A DNA stretch of 64,000 bases from Treponema sp. Lineage in GTDB: Bacteria > Spirochaetota > Spirochaetia > Treponematales > Treponemataceae. The translations under genes were made by a program, and so were the position numbers. Shown here piece after piece: positions 26,601 to 34,762 of this stretch. The notes beneath the pieces were generated by a model. The model was not told where the DNA came from. It made no database searches and was given only the letters and a program-made list of their open reading frames with translations. Position 1 is the first letter of the stretch. The number at the start of each line of letters is the position of its first letter. The DNA is taken from NCBI GenBank assembly GCA_016293915.1, contig JAEDCY010000006.1:1-64000 (forward strand). Direction: 5' to 3'.

Positions 26601-26762
26601 TTCGTCCTGGCCGGCGCGCACATAAATACTACCAAGCTGCTTAAGATATTCTACATTGGATTCATCACTTCGCAGAAGTTCTTTGTAAAGTCGCGCAGCT
26701 GTTGCCCAATCATGAGCTGTAATTGCATTCTGTGCCTTTGTCAAAATCAAACTGTATGCCAT
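23628..26762 (-). CDS. Large TPR protein with acidic low-complexity region
   Basis: A 1044-residue protein. Residues 1-455 carry about a dozen tetratricopeptide repeats (for example YKEMGDYDDAIDAFESVINHNPDD). Residues about 470-860 are extremely acidic and low complexity, rich in E/D/P with EVEIEPEVEVEPE-like steps and a Gln/Glu/Leu coiled coil (about 665-720). Residues about 895-1044 form a helical domain. No signal peptide is visible, so a cytoplasmic scaffold is likely. Family knowledge does not give a more specific function. A GAGGGG site precedes the ATG. Confidence 0.75.
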   Translation of the reverse strand: MAYSLILTKAQNAITAHDWATAARLYKELLRSDESNVEYLKQLGSIYVRAGQDEKAIPYYEQIITFNPDNTDSMVSLGAIFRRLKRYEDSVNILHKAQDISSSNPNINYNLGFTYKEMGDYDDAIDAFESVINHNPDDVLAHNHLGSIYSAKKEYELAIAAFRRGLQVDQNHPILNYNLAHVYEATKNYPEAVRSYENALKTRPGWLDAIRDFSELLIRCQDTKQAQELVGQSIKLHPDDVDLLCILGRIYLNQFDYDNATKTFKKAEALKQHDINILVGLSKSLEKGMKIDQAMEKILDAVDIAPENLEVCKQYAHVLLSAQRYEKALDLIKTIDEKSDGKDLQILDLYGQYFICRGDEEAANTYFYKIKKINHHYKDYMINAADRYIQTGNYEKAEEMANHFVDSRPQLPEGYNLLGTINAVRGDLKKAKSDYEKGVSLKNPNIYAVKELEKIYNELETNKEIYNTDEMPIAVDADKLSEEEGGNLAEDGSLIDNDKKNDEQIDAMMSGSGDGEDELPDISSLESTPTIEQALTGEDGEFWEDFDDDPDAENKPAEEEEKPYDENEEDSDLMSMMTPAAGEEDSLKDGLSEDEGDFDFGDFEDGTIEEAVSEPVAESTPEAETEPASEYEPVGSSEEEPEYEPLAPKVPEKPEQKSDYEPYEPPVNTLSASDAQKMMNDLKNQQKELELQQREFALQQRELVNELKQENEKMIQETVEKAVEEAVEDKLSEYDLQPEQVAEEPVKEEAEEEGLDDSLLDEDLISSTESEDILAEEAALDGFDEDLEDEEPVIEESEVEIEPEVEVEPEIELKPETEPEPEIEEEVESESEDSEISIDDADVTEADERDSDDFTFDQFLSVEELEDLCGGPYEEAALEETVAEVPAAEKESDDNFITADDMLDKISRILNDDNMAKNYAAELELFKKLRVLSSFLPEKDKNSFECCRMRMVIEYIIQKMSGKRGLLITAESLIKSGVLGEEYNRQLEDCCEEELSNDLIRHVISDMKKLAQGLEDKYLCTALCVSADSILEQIALRNQKSEIF

Positions 26763-26782
26763 ATTTTATCCCCTCTTTTACC

Positions 26783-28312
26783 CTATTTTAATCTTGCTAA
26801 CGGGCGCGCAAAAACTTCTTTTGAAAGATTTCCTACAACCCTCATATCATAAGCAGACCAGGCTGCTACTGCAAAATAATATATTTTTCCGTTCTCAAGT
26901 CCTGTAACTGTATATGAACTTGTATTTCCTACATTAATTGGTGATTCACCTTCTATTGCCATGCGGCCAAGGTATTCACCAGGACGAGTTCCATAATATA
27001 GATAGTAACCGCCTGCTGTATCATCCACAGAATAGTTCCATGAAACTGTAACACTTCCGTTACCCGCAACTGCCTTTACAACAAATGGAGGCAGTGGTTC
27101 CGGCAGTTCTGTAAAGTCCAGACTTATCGAGGTAATAGCTGGTGTCTGTTCACCGTTTCCGTCTGGCATGAGTTCTACTGCTACCTGAAAGTAAAGTCCT
27201 GTTATTCCTTTGAGGTCTTCTCCGCTTTCTATCGGCTTCCATTCAGGGTACTCATCATTCCAGCCATAAAAATTTTCACCTGAACGTACGTAATAGCACA
27301 CTGCAGTTTGTGAAGGAATGTTCATTTCGGCTTCAAGCTTATTGAGTACTGAGCCTGTTGAAACCATAATCGGTTTTGTTACAAAGCTGCCGCCAACGGG
27401 GAGATATTGAGCGTGGCCGATTCTTCCGGCGTTGTCTGCCGACTGGAAATCTGGCGGAGAATAAGGCCGTCTGAGAATTCTAAAATCATCAAGAATTCCC
27501 GTATACTCAGGACAAATAGAAAGCTCAGAAGGAGTTCCAAGATAAACGAGATTTACATCGCCACCTTCCGAACGTTCGTTAGTTATATAAGTAATATCTT
27601 CTGTTATTCCGTTTACAACGTATTCAAGAATTCCCGTCTCACAATCAAAAGAAAGTACATGATAACTCCACTCATCCGGTATGATTTTTGAACTTCCCTT
27701 AAGCTCTACCTCGTTTTTACCAGCAGCATTCAGGTACATATCAAAAATATTATTGAGTTCCCACTTTATGTGTCCTTTATCAAAAGTTCCGTTTATAACC
27801 TGAAAAACAAGGCGTCCATCTTCATTTTTTGAGGATTCCCAGTTCAAAACAATTTCACCATTTTCTGCAATCGAAGGGCAAAGCCAGAATTCAATTGAAA
27901 AAGACCCCATCAAACCTTCTGAACCAAAGAAGGTTCCAGGTTTTCCGGATATACTCAAGCCTCCCATATTTCGGCTGAGACCTGCTGCTTTTTCATTTTT
28001 TGTCTGATTAGTCTGCTGGAAATTATTTCTGTTAATCGTATAGTCACCATCAGAAACTGGCATCTGTGCGTCTTCAAAATCAATTAATAAATCTGTATAT
28101 TCATCAAAAACAAAAGAGTTTGAGGCAAGCTGTATACAGTCGTATCCGAAACGACCTTTTCCTGTTGTAATGTTATACTGCTTCTGGAAAACCGGCCAGC
28201 CGTTTTTTCCACCGAGCAAATATTCTTTAGCAAAAAGATTCATTGTGCTGCCTGCACAAATCATTGCAAGCGCTATAATAAGAAGTCTTTTTTTGATACA
28301 ATTTCCTAACAT
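26783..28312 (-). CDS. Exported LamG/FN3 protein
   Basis: A 509-residue exported protein: the signal peptide (MLGNCIKKRLLIIALAMICAG...NLFAKE) is cleaved near residue 29. Residues about 90-290 form a LamG/concanavalin-like domain (GSFSIEFWLCPS, WSYHVLSFDCETGILEYVVNG, GILDDFRILRRPYS). A C-terminal FN3 domain (about 405-500) contains GNGSVTVSWNYS and GLENGKIYYFAVAAWS. The likely place is the periplasm or outer surface, with a carbohydrate- or protein-binding role. The longer frame adds 20 codons overlapping uvrC and is rejected. The start codon lies three bases from that of uvrC on the other strand. Confidence 0.75.
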   Translation of the reverse strand: MLGNCIKKRLLIIALAMICAGSTMNLFAKEYLLGGKNGWPVFQKQYNITTGKGRFGYDCIQLASNSFVFDEYTDLLIDFEDAQMPVSDGDYTINRNNFQQTNQTKNEKAAGLSRNMGGLSISGKPGTFFGSEGLMGSFSIEFWLCPSIAENGEIVLNWESSKNEDGRLVFQVINGTFDKGHIKWELNNIFDMYLNAAGKNEVELKGSSKIIPDEWSYHVLSFDCETGILEYVVNGITEDITYITNERSEGGDVNLVYLGTPSELSICPEYTGILDDFRILRRPYSPPDFQSADNAGRIGHAQYLPVGGSFVTKPIMVSTGSVLNKLEAEMNIPSQTAVCYYVRSGENFYGWNDEYPEWKPIESGEDLKGITGLYFQVAVELMPDGNGEQTPAITSISLDFTELPEPLPPFVVKAVAGNGSVTVSWNYSVDDTAGGYYLYYGTRPGEYLGRMAIEGESPINVGNTSSYTVTGLENGKIYYFAVAAWSAYDMRVVGNLSKEVFARPLARLK

Positions 28313-28315
28313 AAC

Positions 28316-30313
28316 ATGACAGCCAAAACTACACGTGATATTCTTCACGAAACAGCTCTGAAAGCTCCTCAATCTAGTGGCGTCTATCTGTGGCGAAACG
28401 CAGAAGGCACCGTAATTTATGTGGGAAAAGCGAAAAGCCTTAAGAGCCGTCTGTCTTCCTATTTTTCAGGACAACAGAGCGTAAAAACAAGACTTTTAAT
28501 CTCCCACGCCAACTCTATTGAATACATCACAACAGCTAATGAGTACGAAGCTCTGCTGCTGGAAAACAACCTTATTAAAAAGTACAATCCCCGCTACAAC
28601 ATAGTTTTGAAAGACGGTAAATCATACCCTGTTTTGAGAATCACCAATGAGGATTTTCCCAAGATTTTTAAGACCCGCCGCATTTTGCAGGATGGTTCCA
28701 CTTATTTTGGTCCCTTTCCTGACGTTGCAGCTCTGGATACATTTATTGAAACACTTTTCAAGCTGTATCCTGTCCGTCATTGCAGAACTTTTAGAAAACG
28801 AGACACCCCTTGTCTCTATTACCATATGAAGCAATGTCAGGCTCCCTGCTGCGGTAAAATTTCAAAAGAGTCCTACAACTTATACATCGGTGAAATAAAA
28901 AGGTTACTTGAGGGAAAAGGTGAAGAAACTGTAAAAGCCCTGCAGAACGAAATGAAGGCTGCAGCTGCTGCTTTGGACTTTGAAAAGGCGGCCAGACTAC
29001 GCGACGGCATAAAAGCCCTTATGGTTCTGCAGAATCAGAATATTGTAGAAAGCTTTGATTCTGATGACCGCGATTATATTGCATACCATAGCGAAGGCGA
29101 ACTTGTAAGCTTTACAGTTTTGAAAATTCGTGGCGGCAAACTGCTTGGTCGGGAAAATTACCGCGCCGAATCTCTTAATGACGACGATGACCTTATAGCT
29201 GAGTTTATGGCCGTTTTTTATGATGATATCCACACTATTCCGCCTCAGGTTTATATTCCTGCGACCAAAGAGTTTGACCATATTTCACGCTGGCTTCGTG
29301 AGGAAAAGAAATCTACTTCTCAGGTTTTTATGGTAACTTCTCACGATCTTCCTCGAGATGTTGCAGCCATTCAGATGGCAAAACACAACGCAAAGGAAGA
29401 TATTGTGCGCCGCCTCCGCGACCGTGGTGACATGCCTGCCCTCGAAGAGCTTAAAGAAAAGCTTGGCCTCGACTCGCTGCCGGTTAGAATCGAAGGTTTT
29501 GATATTGCTCATATCGGTGGTAAATGGCCGGTTGCTTCCCTAATCAGCTTTTACAACGGGAACCCGGATAAAAAGAATTACCGCTACTTCCGTCTTAAGA
29601 CTACCGACGGCCTCATAGACGACTTTGCCTCAATGAAAGAAGCTGTTTCCCGCCGCTATACCCGCCTTCTCAATGAACAGGCCGACATGCCGGATCTGCT
29701 TTTGATTGATGGTGGTATTGGTCAGGTAAATGCGGTCGAAGAAATCCTCAACTCTCTGGGGCTGGACATTCCTATTGCAGGTCTTGCCAAGCGGGATGAA
29801 GAAATCTACCGCCCGGGCAACAGCACTCCAATCTGTCTGCCAAAACGAAGCGATGCCCTGCGCCTCTTGCAGCGCGTACGAGATGAAACCCACCGCTTTG
29901 CCACAAGCCGAAACCAGAGGCTGCGTACAAAAGAAAATACAAAAACGATTTTCCTGGAACTGCCGGGTGTTGGCGAAAAGCGCGCCCTGCAACTTCAGCG
30001 TCAGTTTCTCACATTGGAAAATCTTGCCGCAGCAGAAGAAAGTGCGATTGCCCAGTGCCTTCATATCAAAGCCCCGGAAGCTGCAGACATCTTACTAAAA
30101 GCCCGAGATCTCAACGCCCTTCGCAAGGACAAAAAAGACCTGCAACGCCTCTCACTCGGACAGGCTGGCACCACAAAAGAAAAAGCCGCAGAAGCAGGCT
30201 ATATTGCAAATCTGGCAAGTGCAGCCCTGGCGGCTGCAACAGGCTCTGGGGAAAACTTGACATCTGGCGACAATCTAGCAGCCGCTGAAAATCCGCCTGA
30301 TTACGGAGAATAA
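28316..30313 (+). CDS. uvrC: Excinuclease ABC subunit C
   Basis: A 665-residue nucleotide excision repair endonuclease that cuts on both sides of a lesion with UvrB. Domains: GIY-YIG (about 18-98, GVYLWRNAEGTVIYVGKA), a cysteine cluster (CLYYHMKQCQAPCCG), a UVR motif for UvrB (about 205-240), the RNase H-like C-terminal nuclease (about 385-540, with LIDGGIGQVNA) and an HhH tail (LPGVGEKRALQLQRQF). The Ala-rich end (about 620-665) is longer than usual. There is no Shine-Dalgarno; a TACAAT-like -10 lies 13 nt upstream, inside the divergent gene's signal peptide region. Confidence 0.93.
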   Translation: MTAKTTRDILHETALKAPQSSGVYLWRNAEGTVIYVGKAKSLKSRLSSYFSGQQSVKTRLLISHANSIEYITTANEYEALLLENNLIKKYNPRYNIVLKDGKSYPVLRITNEDFPKIFKTRRILQDGSTYFGPFPDVAALDTFIETLFKLYPVRHCRTFRKRDTPCLYYHMKQCQAPCCGKISKESYNLYIGEIKRLLEGKGEETVKALQNEMKAAAAALDFEKAARLRDGIKALMVLQNQNIVESFDSDDRDYIAYHSEGELVSFTVLKIRGGKLLGRENYRAESLNDDDDLIAEFMAVFYDDIHTIPPQVYIPATKEFDHISRWLREEKKSTSQVFMVTSHDLPRDVAAIQMAKHNAKEDIVRRLRDRGDMPALEELKEKLGLDSLPVRIEGFDIAHIGGKWPVASLISFYNGNPDKKNYRYFRLKTTDGLIDDFASMKEAVSRRYTRLLNEQADMPDLLLIDGGIGQVNAVEEILNSLGLDIPIAGLAKRDEEIYRPGNSTPICLPKRSDALRLLQRVRDETHRFATSRNQRLRTKENTKTIFLELPGVGEKRALQLQRQFLTLENLAAAEESAIAQCLHIKAPEAADILLKARDLNALRKDKKDLQRLSLGQAGTTKEKAAEAGYIANLASAALAAATGSGENLTSGDNLAAAENPPDYGE

Positions 30314-30510
30314 AAATACCTTATTTTTGAATCGTTAGAAAAAGTAAGAGAACTTGTTATAAAGAGACATATAAGCAAAGAAATTGTTTTTTGAGATTTC
30401 ATTTTTAAATAACCTGTTTATGAAAAAACGATTGCTATTAATAAGGATTTACTTTTCATATAATCATCATCGCTTATAAAAGTGTAATCGTAAAGAGTAA
30501 AATGCTAAAA

Positions 30511-30524
30511 GTAACCGAAGTTAC
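30511..30524 (-). terminator. UUCG hairpin overlapping the LacI-family stop codon
   Basis: On the reverse strand GTAAC-TTCG-GTTAC is followed by TTTTAG. The stop codon TAA lies inside the left arm. The stable tetraloop and T run fit a rho-independent terminator, though the stem is only 5 bp. Confidence 0.45.
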
Positions 30525-31540
30525 CCGAAAAAACGAAATCCTTTTATTGTTTTAACAGAATTACGCTCAACAATTTCGGCACGGCAGCGGATAATCGGCG
30601 GAACCTGTTTTCCATCAATCTGATCCAGCATCATCTGAGCAGCGATATCACCTATTTCTGTTGTACTCTGGCGGAAGGTTGTGAGGCCTAAATATTCAGA
30701 AGAAATTTCATCGTCAAAGCCTATTACAGAAATATCTTCAGGAATGCGGATTCCGTGCTTTCTGGCATATTCATAAACACCAAAAGCCATTTGATCGCTG
30801 GTCACAAAAACTGCCGTGAGGTCTTTGCGTCGTTTTATGAGGCGGCCAAAAGCTTCAGCTGCATTCTTTTTATCCCAACCTGCACTCAATTCATAAGCAG
30901 TTTCATCAAAAAGATGGTAATTTTCCATTGCAGTTTTAAAACCGTTAAATCGTTCTGTCGGCGCACTGGAAATTCCATCAACAGGAGCAGAAATATATGC
31001 TATTTTTTTGTGTCCGTGTTTTATCAGATATTCAGCAGCCTCATAGCCACCCTTCTCATTCGCAGTTATTACCGTACAGATACCATCAAAAATCGAATTA
31101 GTAGAAACACGAGGCAGATTTGTTCTGGTAAAATCTTCAAAGTCTGCAGGTGTATTAGTTGCCGGATTTATGATAATCACACCGTCAATACAGCGGAAAT
31201 TGGCATGAGAAAAATAAGTCATGTTAAAATGGCGGGAAAGAAAAATGATATCATAGCCAGCCGCTTCAATTTTTTCACGAAATCTTGTAAGAACCGGAGA
31301 AAAAAGAGGATGGGCAAAGCCCATATTCATTCCAGTATCATCATAAATAACACCAATCAGATAAGACTTTTTTGTTGAAAGAGTTCGCGCAGTAATATTC
31401 GGCTCATACCCCATTTCCTTAGCCTTATCAAGAATTATCAGCCTTGTCTCTTCACTCAAAGAACCAAGCCCGTTCAAAGCCTTAGAAACCGTTGGAGCTG
31501 AATAACCTGTTGCCTCAGCTATATCATAAATCGTTACCAT
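30521..31540 (-). CDS. LacI-family transcriptional regulator
   Basis: A 339-residue repressor. Residues 1-55 form the LacI helix-turn-helix and hinge (VTIYDIAEATGYSAPTVSKALNG, then MGYEPNITARTLSTKKS). Residues about 58-330 are the periplasmic-binding-like effector domain (GVIYDDT, TAVFVTSDQMAFGVYEYARKHG, DISVIGFDDE). The ligand is probably a sugar. It is divergent from an EIIC-type membrane protein and may control that gene, or the GH51 gene with its CG-centred operator 20 kb away; both are inferences. Confidence 0.88.
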   Translation of the reverse strand: MVTIYDIAEATGYSAPTVSKALNGLGSLSEETRLIILDKAKEMGYEPNITARTLSTKKSYLIGVIYDDTGMNMGFAHPLFSPVLTRFREKIEAAGYDIIFLSRHFNMTYFSHANFRCIDGVIIINPATNTPADFEDFTRTNLPRVSTNSIFDGICTVITANEKGGYEAAEYLIKHGHKKIAYISAPVDGISSAPTERFNGFKTAMENYHLFDETAYELSAGWDKKNAAEAFGRLIKRRKDLTAVFVTSDQMAFGVYEYARKHGIRIPEDISVIGFDDEISSEYLGLTTFRQSTTEIGDIAAQMMLDQIDGKQVPPIIRCRAEIVERNSVKTIKGFRFFG

Positions 31541-31551
31541 ATTAATGCTTT

Positions 31552-31580
31552 ATGATAAAACAAGTGTGCTGATTTGTCAA
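31552..31580 (-). promoter_or_regulatory. Promoter of the LacI-family gene
   Basis: On the reverse strand TTGACA (31580-31575), a 17-bp spacer and TATCAT (31557-31552) precede the start codon by 11 bases. There is no Shine-Dalgarno. Confidence 0.6.
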
Positions 31581-31881
31581 AATCGAAACTTCTATAAAAT
31601 ATTATAAAATTCATTTTCCTATTGCCCATCAACAACTTTTCTGATATCTTTTCCAAAGATTTTACGTTTGAGATGAACAAACCGTCAGAGTCCATAGAGT
31701 CCTGCATTACCGGCGACGCCACGGCGCACCGCGTATCACATCTACCAAGTAATTTACTACAATACAATCTTTTAATTCTCATTATTTTATCATCACCGTG
31801 ATATACGGTCACGTCAAGGCAAGCTGCGCTTAAAGCCATGACATGCCTGTTTATCTTTTTTATCAGGAGGATAAAACCGCT
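31581..31881. other. Intergenic region between LacI-family gene and EIIC gene
   Basis: About 300 bp without a convincing gene. It holds a GC-rich patch (31720-31735, GGCGACGCCACGGCGCACCG) and a short palindrome CGTGA-N7-TCACG (about 31797-31813) that could bind a regulator. A strong AGGAGG ribosome binding site (31865-31870) serves the downstream gene. An opposite-strand open frame here lacks any family resemblance. Confidence 0.4.
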
Positions 31882-32946
31882 ATGAATAAGTACGCAAAGC
31901 GTTATCTTATCGACGCTATGTCTGGAATGGCTCAGGGACTTTTCTGCTCTCTGTTGATTGGAACAATCGTTAAGACTCTTGGACAGCAGTTGCTCCGTCT
32001 TAACAACAATGCTGTTTTTCAGTTTCTCGTAAATGCAGGAAACTTTGCAACTGACGCACATGTAGTTGGAGCCGCAATGGCTGTTGGAATTGGTTTTGCA
32101 ATGGGTGTTCCGGCGCTGGTTTTGTTTTCACTTGCAGCAGTCGGAAGCGCTGCAAACGTAACAGGCGGAGCTGGTGGCCCGCTTGCTGTTTTACTGATTG
32201 CAATTATCGCTGCTGAGCTCGGCTGTCTTGTAAGCAAAAAGACAAAGGTAGACATCATCGTAACTCCGGCCGTTACAATTCTTGTTGGTGCCCTTTTGAC
32301 AGTTTTGACTGCTAAATACATTGGTGCTGCCGCAAGCTCTGTAGGCCGCTTCCTTGTATGGACAACTAAACTTCATCCATTCTGGATGGGTATTCTCGTT
32401 TCAGTAGTTGTTGGAGTTGCTTTAACACTGCCGATTTCGTCTGCTGCAATCTGTGCTGCATTTGGCCTCACTGGTCTTGCAGGTGGTGCTGCCGTTGCAG
32501 GCTGCTGTGCTCAGATGGTTGGCTTTGCAGTTCTCAGCTTCCGAGAAAACCGCTGGGGCGGAATTCTTTCACAGGGCTTGGGAACCTCTATGCTGCAGAT
32601 GCCTAATATTATCAAAAATCCTAAGACCTGGCTTCCTCCAATTATAACCAGCGCAATTACAGGTCCTCTTGCAACCTGCCTCTTCAAAATGGAAATGAAC
32701 GGTGCCGCAGTAAGCTCTGGAATGGGAACCTGTGGTCTTGTTGGACAAATCGGAGTAATCACAGGCTGGTACGAACCAAGCGAAGTTGCGATTGGTCATG
32801 GTGCTGCTGCAATTCAGCCCGGCTTTGCAGACTGGCTGGGGCTTGTGCTAATTTGTATTGTACTTCCTGCTGTTTTATGCTGGGCATTCGGAATCTTGTT
32901 CCGAAAATTTAGCTGGATAAAAGACGGCGACCTTTCTTTGAATTAA
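31882..32946 (+). CDS. PTS EIIC-type (PfoR-like) membrane protein
   Basis: A 354-residue polytopic membrane protein with 9-10 hydrophobic segments rich in Gly/Ala, matching the PTS_EIIC_2 family. Conserved pieces include GMAQGLFCSLLIGTIVKTLGQ, GVALTLPISSAAICAAFG and GPLATCLFKMEMN. Members include PfoR of Clostridium perfringens; many stand alone without EIIA/EIIB, as here. It may transport a sugar or act in signalling. ATG at 31882 is chosen because AGGAGG lies 11 nt upstream and the alternative start 39 nt earlier gives unrelated residues. Confidence 0.8.
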   Translation: MNKYAKRYLIDAMSGMAQGLFCSLLIGTIVKTLGQQLLRLNNNAVFQFLVNAGNFATDAHVVGAAMAVGIGFAMGVPALVLFSLAAVGSAANVTGGAGGPLAVLLIAIIAAELGCLVSKKTKVDIIVTPAVTILVGALLTVLTAKYIGAAASSVGRFLVWTTKLHPFWMGILVSVVVGVALTLPISSAAICAAFGLTGLAGGAAVAGCCAQMVGFAVLSFRENRWGGILSQGLGTSMLQMPNIIKNPKTWLPPIITSAITGPLATCLFKMEMNGAAVSSGMGTCGLVGQIGVITGWYEPSEVAIGHGAAAIQPGFADWLGLVLICIVLPAVLCWAFGILFRKFSWIKDGDLSLN

Positions 32947-33022
32947 CAAAGCTTTCTTTTTCAATTATTTTTTCATATCTTATTCTACAATCAGCGGTTT
33001 TCTGTTATAATTATCTGTTGCG

Positions 33023-34762
33023 ATGAATTATGAAAATCCGTTGATTGTTCAGGGAGACCGATCTCTTCTTCTTGATGTGCATGCCCCACTGGCAGAAGAA
33101 TGCCGCAATGCACTGATTCCTTTTGCTGAGCTTGAAAAATCTCCTGAACATCTTCACACATATAGACTTACTCCTCTTTCTCTCTGGAACGCTGCCTCTG
33201 CCGGCTTTTCTGCTGATGATGCAGCCGCAGTCTTACAAAAATATGCACGTTATGATGTTCCTCAATCTGTAATCGCATGGATAAAGGAAACAGCCAGCCG
33301 TTTTGGAAAAATAACCCTGCTTGCAGGTCCTGATATCGAAGTTCCTGTAAAAGAAGGCTCTGCTGAAAAAATCATAGAACACTATCTTTATCTTAAAGCT
33401 GATTCACTGCCTGTATACAAGGAAATTTTTGCAAATCATTCTGTAAAGAAACTGCTGACAGCCAGCTCCGACTCTAATGCGCCTGAGCATTCCTTTCTTA
33501 TTCATCTGACTGATCGCGGTACTATTAAACAGCTTTTACTTCAGGCAGGCTGGCCGGTAAAAGATCAGGTTGCACTTACAGACGGAGAACCTCTCGATGT
33601 TTCTCTTCGACAGACCACTGCAGCTGGTCAGCCATTACAAATCCGTGAATATCAGACGGGAGCAGCCCGCGCACTCGTCGGGGACAAAGGTCCGGGTACC
33701 GGCTTTGGAACAATCGTGCTCCCTTGTGGTGCTGGAAAAACTATTGTCGGCATGACTATTATGGACATGCTCAAAACCTCAACCCTGATTATCACAACTA
33801 ATATTTCGGCTGTACATCAGTGGATTGACGAACTGTTAGACAAAACTAATCTCACCCGTAATCAGATAGCAGAATATTCTGGTGAATCAAAAACAATAAA
33901 ACAGGTAACAGTAGCAACTTATCAGGTTTTGACCTGGAGGCCAGACAAAGAAGGTCCATATCCTCATTTTTCGATTTTTCATGAAAGACCCTGGGGACTT
34001 ATTATTTATGATGAAGTACACATGCTGCCAGCTCCGGTTTTCCGTGTTGTAGCAGATTTACAGGCAGTACGCCGTGTAGGACTCACCGCTACCCTCGTTC
34101 GCGAAGACGGCTGCGAAGGTTACGTTTTCAGTCTTGTTGGTCCTAAGCGCTATGATGTTCCATGGAAGGAACTTGAAAGAGACCGCTGGATTGCCACTGC
34201 TGAATGTTTAGAAGTTAGAATTGACTTACCTGCTTATCAGGAGATTGATTACGCTGTAGCAGGAACCCGGGAAAAACACAAAATCGCAAGTATGAATCCG
34301 GAAAAACTACCGGTCGTTAGTCAAATAATAAAAAAATTCCCGGATGATAAAATCTTAGTTATCGGGCAGTATCTGCAGCAGCTGGATGAAATCGTAAAAG
34401 AACTTGGCTGCCCTATAATCACAGGAAAAACACCTACCGTAGAACGCGATCGTATTTACAACGATTTCCGTGAAGGAAAAATCCGTGTACTTGTAGTTTC
34501 AAAAGTCGCCAACTTTGCCATAGATCTTCCAGATGCTTCTCTGGCAATTCAGGTAAGCGGTACCTTTGGCAGCCGACAGGAAGAGGCTCAGCGTCTTGGT
34601 CGTATTCTCCGTCCAAAAGAAAGAAAATCCCGTTTCTTCACTCTGATTACACGAAATACTGTAGAAGAAGAATTCGGTTCAAACCGCCAGAAATTTCTTG
34701 CAGAACAAGGTTATGAATATAAAATTGTCAGATACGACGGGGAGTTGAACTTAGATGAATGA
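33023..34762 (+). CDS. XPB/ERCC3-type DNA helicase
   Basis: A 579-residue superfamily 2 helicase like eukaryotic XPB, also found in actinobacteria and treponemes. Residues 1-200 contain N-terminal damage-recognition-like segments. Motif I is PCGAGKT (about 234-240), motif II DEVH (about 330-333), motif III GLTATLVREDG; the thumb and second RecA domain follow with RLGRILRPKE (motif VI). It unwinds DNA 3'-5', probably in repair. A TGTTATAAT box lies 11 nt before the ATG and no Shine-Dalgarno is present. It overlaps the next gene by 8 bp and heads a four-gene operon. Confidence 0.88.
   Translation: MNYENPLIVQGDRSLLLDVHAPLAEECRNALIPFAELEKSPEHLHTYRLTPLSLWNAASAGFSADDAAAVLQKYARYDVPQSVIAWIKETASRFGKITLLAGPDIEVPVKEGSAEKIIEHYLYLKADSLPVYKEIFANHSVKKLLTASSDSNAPEHSFLIHLTDRGTIKQLLLQAGWPVKDQVALTDGEPLDVSLRQTTAAGQPLQIREYQTGAARALVGDKGPGTGFGTIVLPCGAGKTIVGMTIMDMLKTSTLIITTNISAVHQWIDELLDKTNLTRNQIAEYSGESKTIKQVTVATYQVLTWRPDKEGPYPHFSIFHERPWGLIIYDEVHMLPAPVFRVVADLQAVRRVGLTATLVREDGCEGYVFSLVGPKRYDVPWKELERDRWIATAECLEVRIDLPAYQEIDYAVAGTREKHKIASMNPEKLPVVSQIIKKFPDDKILVIGQYLQQLDEIVKELGCPIITGKTPTVERDRIYNDFREGKIRVLVVSKVANFAIDLPDASLAIQVSGTFGSRQEEAQRLGRILRPKERKSRFFTLITRNTVEEEFGSNRQKFLAEQGYEYKIVRYDGELNLDE

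Noticed and set aside
31797..31813. CGTGA-N7-TCACG as the LacI-family operator
   Set aside because: It lacks the CG-centred symmetry typical of LacI-family sites and is over 250 bp from the regulator's own start; kept only as a note.
31534..32061. Reverse-strand open frame of 175 codons between the LacI-family and EIIC genes
   Set aside because: It overlaps the EIIC coding sequence, shows no family resemblance and has an odd amino-acid composition.
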